From Megamerina dolium (lineage: Eukaryota > Arthropoda > Insecta > Diptera > Megamerinidae): a stretch of DNA of 64,000 nucleotides. The DNA lies in assembly GCA_963854835.1 (NCBI GenBank), contig OY978526.1, positions 65,200,765 to 65,264,764 on the forward strand. Reading direction: 5' to 3'. Numbering within the stretch: the stretch's first letter is position 1; each line of letters opens with the position of its first letter. The position numbers and the translations under genes are program-made. Shown one piece after another: positions 22,753 to 35,886 of this stretch. A model generated the notes under the pieces. The model was given only the letters and a program-made list of their open reading frames with translations. It did no database searches and was not told where the DNA came from.

Positions 22753-24059
22753 TTGGATTTATAACTTAATTCGTGCGGTTTGCTAAGAGATGGCGTAACT
22801 TGATTATGATTCCATCTTCCAATATTCCGAACATGCGTTGGAAAGCTACCGTCATTGTCCGTGTTTCTCAGTATATGTAAACTACTTATTTGAAGCGTAA
22901 ACTACAATAATTTTTTTCACTCAAATATGTCGAACTTTGTGCCTGAAAAAGTGTTTTTGCGAGGAGTTCTTCTTCATTACTTTAATATGAAGAAAACTGC
23001 TGCCGAAAGACATCGTATTTTGGTGGAAGTACATGGTGAACATGCTCTAGGTGAGCGAACGTGCCAAATGTGGTTTCCACTATTTAAAAGTGGTAATTTT
23101 GGCTTGGAAGACGAAGAACGTCCTGGGCATCCAAAAAAGGTTGAAGATGAAGAACTGGAACTGGAGAACATTACTCGTTGAAGATTGTTGCCAAATACAA
23201 GGAGAGCTTGCAGAATCTTTGGGTGCCACTTAAGCAGCCATTTTAAAACGTTTAAAAGCAGCCGGATACATTGAAAAGCAAGGAAATTGGGTGCCACATG
23301 AACTGAAGCCGAGAGACGTTGAAAGGCGATTTTGCATGTCCGAAATGCTGCTGCAACGCCACAAAAAGAAGTCATTTTTGCATCGGATTGTTACTGGTGA
23401 TGAAAAATTGATCCATTATGACAACCCCAAGCGCTAAATATCATATATGAAACCCGGCCAACCAGCCAAAATCAACGGCAAAGCCGAATATCCTTGGCGC
23501 AAAGGTAATGCTCTGTATTTGGTGGGATCAGAAGGATGTACTAAAATCGGGTGAAACCATCAATGGAGAACGCTACCGAACACAATTAATCCATTTGAAG
23601 AGAGCAATAGCCGAAAAATGTCCGTATGCGACCAGACATGAGTCCATAATTTTCCATCATGACAACGATCGGCCTCATGTTGCAACACCGGTCAAAAACT
23701 ATTTGGAAAACAGCGGCTGGGAAGTTTTGGCTCACCCGCCTTAAGCCAAGACCTTGCCCCATCCCACTACCATTTATTCCGATCGATGCAGAACGCCCTC
23801 ACTGGAATAAGGTTCACATCAGAACAGTGTATTAAAAATGAGCTTGATTCATTCTTGGACGCGAAGCCGGCGCAGTTCTTTTGGGATGGAATCCACAAAT
23901 TGCCAGAAAGATGGGAAAAAGTTGTAGCTTCAGATGTGCAATACTTTGAGTAATACTAAATAATAATACTAATACTAGTAATACTAAATAATACTTTGAG
24001 TAATATTAAATAAACGTACAAATTTTGAAAAAACCACACGATTTAAGTTATAGATCCAA
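22753..24059 (+). mobile_element. Mariner transposon, inactive, with both ends
   Basis: The left end TTGGATTTATAACTTAATTC and the right end (inverse TTGGATCTATAACTTAAATC) are inverted repeats of about 26 bp, flanked by TA at 22751-22752 and 24060-24061. The length, 1307 bp, is the usual size of a mariner element. It contains one degraded transposase gene. Confidence 0.9.
22927..23952 (+). pseudogene. Mariner transposase, several disabling changes
   Basis: It begins MSNFVPEKVFLRGVLLHYFN and continues through the mariner helix-turn-helix (GERTCQMWFPLFKSGNF), ELAESLGAT, GNWVPHELKPRD, then the catalytic parts IVTGDEKLIHYDNP (first Asp), HHDNDRPHVAT (second Asp) and DLAPSHYHLF, ending PERWEKVVASDVQYFE and TAA. 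In intact relatives the last motif reads PSDY; here the third catalytic Asp is His. Frameshifts near 23165 and 23500, and stops after SLGAT, after NPKR and near 23742, also break the frame. Confidence 0.9.
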
Positions 24060-24569
24060 TAAGTAAAGAAGCTACAAATCAAAATGCGAAAGTCTCAATG
24101 CGAAAAGTCAATTTGAAATTCGAAAGCGTCATTTTTAAAAACGAATAGTCATTTGAAAATATATGTATGTGGAAGAACATATTATAAATCCAGTGAAAAT
24201 GTACCAAATATGGGTACAAAATTTGGAGAGGCATTCCATATATTCGGATTTATAAATAACGCTTTCGCATTTACAATTGGAAACCGGAAGCTTTAACTCT
24301 TGCTACATTATCTGAGCTTTGACATATAGCACTTTCAGTTGGACTTTCACGGCAAGTGCAGACTAATGGTTGAATTACCAATTGAATGTCGATGGGAGAA
24401 CACAGTTTTTTTATTCTGAAAACATTCTCTTGGATTTATCACATGGGCGTTGGAACCTATAACCTCTGGTTAAAATGCCAACATACATACTATACTTTGA
24501 CCTACATGGTGGAAATCGATTTCACAGTATATCGATTAGTTTACTGAGTTTCTGTTCTCATTTACACAG

Positions 24570-24613
24570 TTACTGATTTGACGACACAACATCTCTGTCC
24601 AACATTGTTACAG
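24570..24613 (+). other. Possible small or 5' non-coding exon
   Basis: A good acceptor (TTCTCATTTACACAG) is followed 44 nt later by a strong donor (TTACAG before GTGAGTAAAG). One frame is open across it. A TATCGATTA sequence about 50 bp upstream resembles the DRE core-promoter element of flies, so it may instead be a first exon. No joined gene is visible in the window. Confidence 0.2.
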
Positions 24614-26296
24614 GTGAGTAAAGTTAGAGTTATGGAGTTATGGACATAAACCCGAAAATAAATAGCAATTAAATATTTGAATCAAATTTCATGCACGTTA
24701 CATCGTTTCCTTAAATAGAACCTTTACCATGAAGGCTATATTTGCGGGAGTGATTGCCGCATACGCGTCTGTTAGCAATTTAAAATAATCAAGCTTTTCT
24801 GAAACCAGGGATGATGTTCCATCCCTGACATACTGTCGTTGAGGTTAATAAGGAAAATCAAATATAAATAAATATATGAAAGTAATATACCAAAATAAGT
24901 ATATTTGAATAAAAAAAAATTAAATAATAAATTCAAATATTTTTGTTATTTAGTGAATTTTTGTAAATTCAATTTCGATGCCTTAAACAAAAATATGATA
25001 CGAAAAAAATATAGACAAATAGTGTTTCCCACGAAATATTATCAGAGGATGTTGTTGTTCTGTTTTTGTGTGTGTTTAATTTGTCTTTATAAATAAATGA
25101 AAAAAAAAAATAAGAAGAAGAAGAAACAAAATGAAGTTGAATAAAATAATTTCAAAAATGACATTGACCACAGGTAACAATATCAAAATAAACATATACA
25201 ACAAAAGTAGCAATACTGCTTCTTATACTTTAAAGATAATATACTAGTACATAATATCATATACCTACTTACGATTATATAGCGAATTTTGTATTGCACA
25301 TAAAGCACGACAACTACCAAAGACGAAAAAGACGTCCAAGCAAATGTTCTTCATCAACGTCGCCAGCCAGCATCGTCATTGTCATTCATTTGATTTCAAT
25401 AAATTTCATTTTTTTTATTTAAATTTTATTTGATTTTATTTTTGCTTCTTCTAATTTAATTTATGTTTAATTGCAAAGAAAATAAAATCAAGCAAAAACA
25501 AAATCTACAAAAAAAAAAAAAAAAATTAAATTAGAAAAAAATTAAATAACATTTAAATTAAACTTCAAGTTTATGTGCATACTTACTGACATATATACAT
25601 CAATTGTTATTGTATTTAAACTTTGCTAATCAGTTGTTTATTGTGTTGTTGGTTTTTATGTGTTCGGCTTAGAAGAGTCGAGTTATTAATGATTTTCGTT
25701 TAATACGTACGATGTGCATGGATTATTTTGAATTTTGAGACCATAAGCGTATTTGACAATTGTCAATATTTATTGCTGTGATGTTAATTTTTGCTCTTTC
25801 TTTCTTGCATTAACATCTTGAAAAGAAATAAAATTACCGTTAAAAATGACTTGCAAATACTTTTGTGATCATTTATTTGAAGATTACCAGCAAGAAAGAA
25901 ACACTCCCAATTCTACATGGTATTGAAAGATTTTAATTGATAACAATTTTTGCAGATGTCTTACTTAAATCTTACTTAGATTATGTAGTATTTACTATTA
26001 TTTTTTTTTTATATGACAACTTTAACAGTTTTGCATGTAAATGTCTCAATTTTATTGTAAAGGTTATGGGAGACGTTTTTATTAATGAGGATGACTATGA
26101 TTATACAATAATATACATTTGCATGGGTAAGAAATGCTGTTATGATACGCTATTCAATATGCAATGATAAATATAAATTGTGCAAAAATAATAAAAATTA
26201 ATGTGTTGACAAAATATACGAAAAAATTTAATATACAATATATTATGGTCTAAAGGCAAAAAAATTTTACATTCGGCCTAGGCCGACTTATTAACA
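24614..26296. other. AT-rich DNA, no clear feature
   Basis: A less AT-rich stretch at 25300-25390 is open in one + frame (RRKRRPSKCSSS) but has no family match and no clear splice sites. The rest is A/T homopolymer-rich. Confidence 0.35.
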
Positions 26297-26298
26297 TA

Positions 26299-27323
26299 TT
26301 AGGTGTAGTAAAAAGAAATACATTATTTTCCCAATAGATGGGTTTAGTAATCTGTATCTCGCGTCGTATATGTTCGATCGGGTTACGCTAGATGGCGTTA
26401 GAAAGATAGGATTTTATACTAAATAAACTTTTCAGGCAGTTTTGTGATTGCTTGACTCATTCTTTGAGGACACGTCAAAGATGGACACCAGTAAAGAGGA
26501 AATACGCCAAATTCTACAGTTTTTTTCGATATAGACGAAAACGCAAGCCAGACGGCTGAAAATGTAGCGTTTATGGTCCTGATAGTGTCACAACAGTAAT
26601 TTTGATTTCGTCGATTCCGTTCCGGTAATTTTTATGTCAAAGATGCACCACGCTCTGGAAAGCCAATTGTCGAAAATATCGTTAAAATAATGGAAATCGT
26701 CGAATCTGACCGTCATGTAAGCACTGTTTCTATTTTCCATGAGCTAAACATTGCACAAAAACCGTTTGGAATGATTTAAATAACGCTGGATACAAAAAGA
26801 AGCTCGATGTATGGGTTCCACACGAGTTAACGCAAAAAAACCTCATGGACCGAAATTCCATTTGCGAATCGCTGCTGAATCGCGACAAAATCGATCCATT
26901 TCTGAAGCGGATGTTTACTGGTGATGAAAAGTGGGTCACTTGCGACAACATCAAGCGAAAACGGTCGTTGAAATCGGAATCGCGGTGAGCTGGCGGAGGA
27001 ATTGTGTTCCATCAGAACAACGCCAGGCCACACACATCGATAGTGACTCGCCAGAAGCTCCGGAAGCTTGGTTGAGAGGTTCTTATGGATCCACCTTATT
27101 GTCCGGACTTGGTACCAAGTGATTACTACCTGTTCCTGTCTATTACGAATAATTTTGCTGGTGAAAAATTTGCCTCAAAAGAAGCTTGTGTAAATGGACT
27201 GCCCTTTTTTTTTGTTATCCAACAAAACGGTGCATATTTAACCTAAATCGGGTCATTCTAACTATGCTAAATAAAACCTTCAATTTAGTGCAAAAATAAT
27301 GGATTTTTTTTTACTAGACCTTA
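26299..27323 (+). mobile_element. Second mariner transposon, internally deleted
   Basis: The left end TTAGGTGTAGTAAAAAGAAA and the right end (inverse TAAGGTCTAGTAAAAAAAAA) form inverted repeats of about 32 bp next to TA. At 1025 bp it is shorter than a complete mariner. The ends and protein differ from the element at 22753-24059, so it belongs to another mariner lineage. Confidence 0.85.
26481..27240 (+). pseudogene. Mariner transposase remnant, second lineage
   Basis: It starts MDTSKEEIRQILQFFF and contains HELNIAQK, KKLDVWVPHELTQKNL, NSICESLLNRDKIDPFLKR, FTGDEKWVTCDN (first Asp), FHQNNARPH and PYCPDLVPSDYYLFLS (third Asp), then EKFASKEACVNG and QQNGAYLT. The second motif is QDNARPH in relatives, so the second catalytic Asp is Asn. 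About 100 residues between IKRKRS and IVFHQ are deleted and several stops and frameshifts occur. Confidence 0.85.
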
Positions 27324-27406
27324 TATATCCAATATCGAGACAGTGTGTGTGAAAGATTCATCAAAATTTGGCGGAATCTTGTTCTATCGCTCACTTATTA
27401 TTATGG

Positions 27407-27764
27407 CCCTTATTATGAGTTGCTTTCGATTTTCGACTGTGTTCGAAAATCATTTCATTTGCATTTGTTCATTTGCTATTATTACGCTCATTCGACGAAG
27501 ATTAGCGCTATTGTGCATTTGACTAGATTAGGTTGGATGTTCTCCCATCAGTGAAACCATCCTTTCTAGTTATTGTTTGGTATTCACGATCTTAGACATG
27601 CATGAAACTCATAAGAATTGTTTAAATTTACTATTACTCACCAACAACGAAATCAACATTCTGTTTGACAGAAAATTTGATACTCATAACGTGAATTTGA
27701 CATTCGATCTTCGATGTTCGACAAACAGCGAAGATCGAAAATTGAATGCAGCTCATAATAAGGG
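27407..27764. mobile_element. MITE with long inverted ends (CCCTTATTATGAG)
   Basis: The left end CCCTTATTATGAGTTGC and the right end GCAGCTCATAATAAGGG are inverted repeats that match with few differences over about 30 bp. The interior also holds TTCGA-rich, partly palindromic sequence. There is no open frame. The target duplication and superfamily are not clear. Confidence 0.7.
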
Positions 27765-28774
27765 TGTATATCCTTTAGAAAATATTTTCCATAGTTATTT
27801 TGTATGGCAGCTACTGGAAATAGTAAATATTTTTTGACAATTTTTGGTATTTTGGTATTTTGCCTGGGAGCCGTATTAAAAAGAGGGCGGGCTCATTCAT
27901 TTTCTGCGACATTATTATTCACTAATGTATTAATTAATGTAGCTAATACCGTTCTACTGGATGAAAGATTATTATACTTGTCTATATCTCCAAAGTTCTC
28001 TTGAAGTGATAATAAACACTTTATCAACATTTATATATCATTCTTTTGTGTGTAGGGCATAGTATAAAAATAAAATTTTTTTTTTTTATTTTTTTAAATA
28101 AAATAAATATAAAAATTAAAAAACCAAAATTAAAATTTAAAAGAAAAAGAAGAAATAATTTAACATATCATATCAGCATATGGATGATTAAAAAATAATG
28201 AGGTAATGGGAAAATATTGATTGGGTAATTTTTCAATTTTCTACAATGTTTCGTAAACACTAAATAAAAAAGAAAAATGAAAAAGTGACATAAAAATCGG
28301 TTCAATCGTTTGGCAACAAATAAACAGGTATTAAATAAATATGAACGTATGCCTTTACTCTAAAAATATGTGTTCATATATGAACGAAAAAGCGTTAATT
28401 TCTCTTTACAAAATAACTGTGCTAAATTCGTAAATTTTACATTATAAATATATTTTCTTTTCTCAAAAATTACTTTAATTAAATGATTAAGTGTGTAGTA
28501 GTCTCATATATGTCCGTCAATAGTCCATCAATAGCTGTAACTAATAGAGTGCAATTAAATAAAATAATGAATAATTAATTATCAGCAATATATTTGAGCA
28601 AAATTAATCATGGTAAATTATTTGATTAAAATGCATATGTTAGTACATTAAGGTGAATCAACTATTTAAATGATTTAAACGAGACACGTACATATAATTT
28701 AGATCAAATGAAGATTTTACCCAAAGATGCAAAAAAGAAATTCCGCATATGAAAGAAAAATTACTTACGAACAT
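27765..28774. other. AT-rich DNA, no clear feature
   Basis: A 66-codon frame at 27804-28004 begins MAATGNSKYFLTIFGILVFC and has a hydrophobic stretch, but I recognise no family and consider it chance. Confidence 0.3.
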
Positions 28775-28865
28775 ATTTATCTCCTATCTCCATTCCTTAG
28801 CAGTGCTCCCCTACAAAATTGATGCTTTATAATGGAATTTCTTTTAGTTAACCTCGAACAATATG
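28775..28865. repeat. Single dispersed unit of the satellite seen at 60.75-61.93 kb
   Basis: The sequence has the order TATTTATCTCCTATCTCC, CCTTAG, GTGCTCCCCTACAAAATTGA, matching the core of the units in the 60.75-61.93 kb array. Confidence 0.55.
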
Positions 28866-30729
28866 GTCGAAATGATCCAACGTCTATGTTTTTTGTTGAG
28901 TCAGTATGTTAACATTTCACTCACTAATTTAACCCACCTTAACGTATGTATATATATCGCTTTTTATTATGTACGCATGCCTAGATGGTGTAATATTAAG
29001 TGGAAAATTTGCAAAATATTTTAAATGATCTGTTAAGCTTTATTTTTGCATTATATAATAATAAATTATGCCATTTCATAATCATGAATATTGTTTTACA
29101 CTTATTAATAAAATGTATAAAAAAAGTATGTATAAAATCACATCATATACTCGCACATGGAATAACATGTACTCGTAGTCGTAGACAAATTGTATATTTG
29201 TATGTATTATTTTAATTAGATGGCGGCAATTGAGGCTGCCAAGTTTATGACACCCCTTTCTATTTATATACACGAGTAAGTAGGTAAAATCAGTTAAGCT
29301 GCTTAAGAGTCTTATTTCTCTTCTGTTATATTTTCAACTTACCTATTTAGATACTCTCACTCATTTCTCTCACATCACATGTCATAGAGACAATGTACGT
29401 ACAATTAATGTAAAGTAGATGTGAAAAAAAGGAAAATTATTAAATAATATTTATTATGATGATGATCATTATAATATCTTACTTACAAGGGAATATTGTG
29501 AATTTTGACGCCTATAGTACAAACAATATGAACACAGTTATGTAGGTGACGCATACATACATGCCTGAGAAAAATATCAATGCATATATGTAACACACAC
29601 ATACACTCCCGCGCTTACTTGACACACTCAGAGCTTGATGCTGTGCAATGTATCAATGTATGAATGAGCATGAACTAATCAACACATAAGCATGATTAAA
29701 TGAGTTATAAATCATGCTAGCATGAAAAAAAGTCCATATACATATATTGCGTCAATAATGTTAGGTGCAAAATCATACCTAAATAAATAAAAATTAAAAA
29801 GAAAAATATAATAATAATGTTTTTATTTATTATTACAATGTATCAAATAAACTTGTAACTCTTCGAGTGTGTTTGATTCTGTGACCTTTTCTTAATAATT
29901 GCCAGTATGTGTAGTATCAATGCTTCATAACATACACACACACATTTGATTGTGGAGGCAAACATTAATTTTTACAAAATTTTGCATTTGACTCATTATA
30001 CTTATTGACCTTATTTTCTGCCAATATCATTGTGATTTATATTGTAGTCAATTAAAAAATTTTTTGGGGATTTATTTTATTTCATAGTTGATAATATGAA
30101 ATTGCTGGGGCAAAAAAAAAAAAAATTCAAGCAATTAATTGCAATTATTTATTAGCCTCATTGTATATAAATCAAACTATTTAATTGCTAATTTGTTTCT
30201 TAAACAAAATTTGATTAGATCCAAAGGATGACCTCTCTAGAGATAGTGGCAATTTGCATGCAGCATTTACGATATATTGTATAGTATGATGGAGTTTGCT
30301 GTTTATTACAATAAGATCACAAAACAATCATATTTTATGTTACAAATATGAGAGGGAGCTGAGCAAATTTATGAAAAGTTTTGATTTTATTCAACATAGT
30401 CTACTTTCAGCTTAATAGATTTTGATCAACAGTTTTAAAGTGTTCTACGATTTTTGGAAGCCTTTAAAATATTTATTAATTTGGGCTTCAACGTCCTCAT
30501 TCGAGCGAGTTCTTTTGTCTACGGGCTACGTTTATACGATTTAAAAATTTCTGGTCAGGTTCTGCTTCAATTGGAACTCTTTCCGTATTATTGAAGCATA
30601 AATAAAGCACAAATTTTACAAAAATTGTATTTTTTTTATTAAATTCAATAAAGATATACATATCATAATGACTTACAAAAAAATTAGAATACAAAAAATT
30701 CTTAGTTAAAAAAAAATCACAGGGCTCAT
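28866..30729. other. AT-rich DNA with a possible decayed coding fragment near 30440-30610 (minus)
   Basis: On the minus strand the piece EPDQKFLNRINVARR followed, after a frame change, by RTRSNEDVEAQINKYF is less AT-rich than its surroundings and looks like relic coding sequence, but I do not recognise it. Nothing else was seen. Confidence 0.25.
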
Positions 30730-30815
30730 TTAGAAGAAGTATTGTCACAAGGGTTCTGCTGTTCGGAACAGGCTAATATAAGTAGGTACCTTCTAATAGT
30801 GCCCAAAATGTCAGT
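30730..30815 (+). mobile_element. Fragment of the tRNA-derived SINE
   Basis: Matches the middle of the fuller copies (GTCACAAGGGTTCTGC, GTTCGGAAC, ATAAGTAGGT, CTTCTAATA, CCAAAAT), with both ends missing. Confidence 0.75.
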
Positions 30816-30836
30816 TATATAATCTAAACATTTATA

Positions 30837-31097
30837 TTGGGTGTGTGAATTAGTAACCGGCCGTTTTAGTGTAGTAATTTAACAAAACTTCCAGCAAATG
30901 CTGTTTTTTCGCCAATTATCAGAATTTTCCATCGTGAAAAGAAATATGATGCGCAAAACCAAATTGAAAACTTTTGACTGATTTTGACAACAAGTGAATA
31001 GATATTTAAAATGACACTTTGGACAATGATGTACGACATCGCGCTTACGGGTGGCGCCAACTAACGTAAAAGGCCGGTTACAAATTCACACAGCCAA
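30837..31097. mobile_element. Short MITE with inverted ends (TTGGGTGTGTGAATT)
   Basis: The left end TTGGGTGTGTGAATTAGTAA and the right end (inverse TTGGCTGTGTGAATTTGTAA) match over about 35 bp, including a shared ACCGGCC. The element is 261 bp, with no coding content and an unclear target duplication. Confidence 0.75.
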
Positions 31098-33080
31098 CAG
31101 TTAGTTGGCCAAGATTCGATGTTATCGACAGTTATGTATTTTTTTATATATACAAATTCCCCAAACAAATCATTTTCATTAATATCTATCTTTTTGGAAA
31201 ATTAATTGGAAAATTTTGGAAAATCTACTTTTGAACCGTTCACTTGATTGAAATTCATGTTCTCTTCGTTCCATTAAATCCATTTTTAAATTAAACAAAA
31301 CCACTGCTCATTAATATTATTTTCCTTTTATTATTTCAAAGTTTAATGTTCAAAAACTACTTTTAAAGGACATGTCTTAAAATAAAGGACAAAACATGCT
31401 TTTAGAAAAATAAATTAAGTAAAAGGACAGCACCTAAGAAAAAAACTGTCCTTTGAATTAAAATACGGATGGTCACCGTAAATATACGATGTAACAGTTG
31501 TACTATAATTTTTGCCGAGTTTATCGAGTTTATTTTGGCATTTGCATCCACAAAAAAAAAACAAAAAAAAAAGTATCATGTCCGACGCACCAGTCACCCA
31601 AATTTCACAGCAAGAAGAAAGTAAAATATTATATGAATTTTGATTCACTGAATCCGAATACGTTTCTTTCTAACCTCAAAAATTTTTATTTGTCCATTTT
31701 GATTCATCGGACATCACACCTTTATAATTGCGTGCTATGTTTAATAAGGACTCACAATTCGGATTTTTTTTTTGTGTTTTTAAAATCACAAAATTTTGTT
31801 TGCGTTCAAAATTTCAAATGTCCAAATGACGCCAGAGTTGATTTTTTGGTTGGTGGCACCACTTCTGATCTGATCTGATCGCAGACTTTTCGGATAACCT
31901 GGTATGAAGGAGTATGAAATTTTCATTTCAAAAATGGACTAATTTATCTACAAATTAAAATTGTGAATAATTGAGTACCATAATTGGTAATTGGATTAAA
32001 CATAATTTTTATTAATATAAACCTATAATTAAACGATTAATCACACAGGTATTTATACAATTCATTAATATTAATTCTCAATAAATTCAAAGCTTGATCA
32101 TGGTGTTCAAGAGAATATGTAGGTTAAATTGAAATTATACGATTAATAGAAATTTTCATTAATCGAAATTAATAATTATTCTTAAAAAAATTCAAAATGT
32201 TCGAAATTATGGGAATATACTCCAAATTACGATCATTACACGGTGATATAGAAAATATTATTATAATTTGAATGTACTCTCAAAATGTCTCACAAAATCA
32301 CAATCACTGTGACTTCGTGCTATCAATGCGTTTTAAAGCTAAAAGAAAAAGAATTTCATAAAAAATACTGTATAATCGAACAATTTGTATTTTGATTAAT
32401 CACAATATAATGTTAATTCCGATATGTCATGCAATCAGTATCGTTTTATTATTGTTTAACTTTTGTTGATATTTTGATTACCACATAATTAATCTTAAAT
32501 TATATTATATTATTATAATTATATTATATTATATTAATTAGTTTTTGGTCTCTGTTTAAAAGTAATTTATTTAGTGAGTAGTATAAATTATTTTGTTTTA
32601 AAATACATTTAGCATATGTAAATTTTATAAATCTTAATAAAACCAAATTAACCCTATGGAATGACTCTATTAAATTTCAATATTTCATAGGGAAAACCGG
32701 AAATTCGATAAAATTATCATTTTAGAACATAATAAACATATGCGTATTATATTTAATGGTTGATATAATTGAATCCAGTTGAAAACAAATAGCAATTTAT
32801 CATAATTTTAATTGACAGAACGGTTATAGGTAAACAGACAAAAACTATCAATAATCAGCTAAGCAGGCACATAAATATATTCAACGGAAATTGAAATACA
32901 ATATTATTATTATTAGGTACAATAAATATAATTACTTGTATTGTTGAAACAGTAAATTATCATAGAATTATTGTGCAGAAGCATATAATAATTCTAAAAT
33001 GTTTAAGATATTTTAACTTAAATTCTTAGCACTTCATAGTAATGTGTTTTCTGTTTTTAGACATTATTTTCTTTGTGTTT
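31098..33080. other. AT-rich DNA, no clear feature
   Basis: A stretch near 31980-32400 is rich in GATTAAT/ATTAATCG motifs like the repeat at 5165-5475. No gene was seen. Confidence 0.35.
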
Positions 33081-34375
33081 TTATACCCTGCATAATGCAA
33101 TATGCATGGTATATTCATTTCGGTCAGATGTTTGTGTCCACTTGAAGGAATCTCCGGAGATATAGACATGGATATATATTCGTGATCAGCGTCGATTAAA
33201 TTTTCGATTTAACGATGTCCGTCCGTCCGTCCGTCCGTCCGTCCGTCCGTCCGTCCGTCTGTCTGTCACCTGGCTGGTTCGCACGATAACTTGAGTAAAT
33301 ATTGAGCTATTTCGATGAAATTTGGCATAAGTAATCTATGATCCAAGGGTACGGAGGGGATTGATATTGGGCATGATCGGTCAATAACCACGCCCACACC
33401 AAGCATTCAAAGCGACTAACCTCGAAATTTTCAAAATCTTTAACTTGCTATAACTCACATAATATACCACTTGGGACAACAATATTTTGCACATAGAGTT
33501 ATATTATACTACTATATAACCTCGCCAAAAGTGGGTGAGCCACGCCTACTTTTTAGCGTAGCTCTCATACAAAGTGTCTGTACTTCTTTTAAATTGAAAC
33601 AGCTGTAACTTCTACAATCTTCTGTCCAGAATAACCATAATTGACACTCAGATTAACACGGTAGTCGGAAATAATATGGCAGAAAATCAATGTGCCACGC
33701 CCACTCCTTTTTGGGTCTCCCATACAAAGTTGCGGAAATAAAAAAAAATGTTACCGGTTATAAATTGCAAACTATTCAGCGTAGAATAACGATATTTAAG
33801 GTGTGGATTAGTATTGTACGAGCAACTAGGCTCACAGAAAATGGGCGCACCACGCCCAGTGTTTATCGTAGCCCCCATACAAATTTTAAATTGAAACAGC
33901 TGTAACTTCGGCAATCTTCTGTCTAGAATAACCATAATTGACACTTAAATTAATATCGTAGTCGGCAAAAATCTGGCAGAAAATCTGCGTACCACGCCCA
34001 CTTCTTATTGGGGCTCCCATACAAAGTTGAGGAAATTAAACAAAAATGTTAACCACCATAACTTAGAAACTATTCAACGAAGGACACCAAATTTAAGGTG
34101 TGGATTAACAATGAAAAATTAATTGGATTTACTAGAAAGTGGTAAGCTACGCCCACTTTTTATATAGCTCCCATACTAAGCTTCGGAATTATCTTAAAAT
34201 CCTTTTACTTCGTCAAAGTCAACCATATTTCGGGTGTAAATTAGTAGTATATGCAAAAATTGTTTCTCGAAAAGAGGAAATAAAAGAAAAGTTGGATATT
34301 CGAGTAAACTTTTTATATATAAATCTACATATGCAGGGTATAGTTGGGTCGGCCCCAGCCGACTGTAAGGAGATT
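33081..34375 (+). mobile_element. DINE-1/Helentron-like non-autonomous element, copy 1
   Basis: It begins TATACCCTGCATAATGC, has a (GTCC)n run at about 33217-33259, and ends with the inverse motif TATGCAGGGTATA, a stem-loop (GTCGGCCCCAGCCGAC) and TGTAAGGAGATTTTT. Short inverted subterminal repeats, a central GTCY microsatellite and a 3' hairpin are the known layout of DINE-1/Helentron-derived elements. The body holds about two units of about 295 bp, each with CAGCTGTAACTTC and CCACGCCCA motifs. There is no gene inside. Confidence 0.75.
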
Positions 34376-35886
34376 TTTTTTAATGACAATGGTAATATGT
34401 TATGTGTATGTGATTTATGGGTACCATTTATGAATGTAGTCATATATAAATGATATTTCATAAATTATTTTGCATATATCTAAACTATAGACATCTGATT
34501 AGCAAAAATACGTGAACAATACCTAATATTCTAATGTATTAGTACCATCAAATTATAATTTCTATAAAAATATTAATACTTATATAATTATAATTGGTTG
34601 TAAGAAAAGTTATGGCGCATTTTTAAGGTCATATGAATCATATTTAGGCTTGCCGCATGAGAAGTAGCAACCTTTGGCACTGTCGTTGTCATAAATTTTA
34701 TGCAATTTTTCATATGCCTAACTTTTGTTATTTTCTTTACGGAAATAATACTTTATTAGATGTATATGGTAAAAGTGGACAGTTTGATTTTCTCTTTTCA
34801 TCTAGATGTAAGTCTGAACCCTTTTCTGTTAAAATCTATAATAATTGAATCGATTATCATGATGCTGATAATGTAAAAATACGCCACCTATTTCAAAATA
34901 TGTCATGACTTTTTCGACAATCCTATACATAACGCATCATATGTTCATACGTAGTCAAATTATAAAATCTAGGTGTTGTTTCTCTCGCATCTATTAATAT
35001 TATTAATATGTTTTTGTTGTTGTTATTATATTTAAAAATTTTAATAATTCCTCCATTGGTATATTATTAGAATTACTATTAAATATTTGTTGCCGTTTGA
35101 CTAATTTATAGAAAACACCTTTCTGTTATTATCGAATTATTCAAAGGAAAAAAAAAAAAACCAAACACGAAAAAAAGTGTTGTGCTTGTTATGCTGATTT
35201 TTTTTCTATGTTCTCTACACTATACACATGCGTATTAAATATGTTATGTTCGAATAGCAAATGTTTTTAAAAATAGACTGTGACGGAAAAATGAATTGAA
35301 TGAAGTCATAATGTTATGGTTGATTCGTATATCTGTGACTATTTGCTCTATAGAAATTTTTGCATATGAGGAAGATGAATTTAAGATTTCAAAGTTCCTT
35401 ATTACCAACATAATTCAGTGAGAAATAATTTCAAATGCATTTTATTATTATGATTGCATAAGCATGCATTTTATTTAAATTATGCAGGAAATAAAACATT
35501 TTAGAAACAATAACAGTATTCGTTCACATATTCTTCTGTGCGCAGAATATGGTCGAGAGAAGTTTATTGAATTATTATTCGAATTATTACATTTTCCACT
35601 GGTGTCCACTTTGTAATGAAATTTTCTATTCAAATTTATAACTTGCTTTAAGAAGTAGTACTTGTGTAAAAGTCAACATGTAATACATGGAAAGCAGAGA
35701 TAAAAATTATTCTCATGATTCTTATGAATACAGCGCCTGAAAAGGTTTGGAAGCGACACCTATTAATCAGCAGAAGAACCAAGTAGTATATGCTTATTAA
35801 TATTAAAATTTTCGTAAGAAAGTATTAACAATTTCATTTTATTCGCATTATTCAATCTTCTTTAAATGTCATACAAATTGTACGTA
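34376..35886. other. AT-rich DNA, no feature seen
   Basis: Short frames only, with no transposon ends or repeats of note. Confidence 0.4.

Noticed and set aside
22977..23375. A 132-codon minus-strand frame with a Ser run in the mariner element
   Set aside because: It lies opposite the transposase; the Ser run is the complement of GAA/GGA codons.
27804..28004. A 66-codon frame with a hydrophobic segment
   Set aside because: No relatives recognised, no context, and AT-rich DNA often encodes Phe/Leu/Ile-rich frames by chance.
33217..33259. The GTCC run as a CRISPR-like or regulatory array
   Set aside because: It is a 4-bp microsatellite at the same place in several copies of one mobile element family, without spacers.
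33687..33944. Recurrent 70-140-codon frames in the Helentron-like copies (also at 36692, 41813 and 47597)
   Set aside because: Opposite-strand frames are equally open, and the frames differ among copies by frameshifts. They arise from the repeated 295-bp unit, which looks non-coding.
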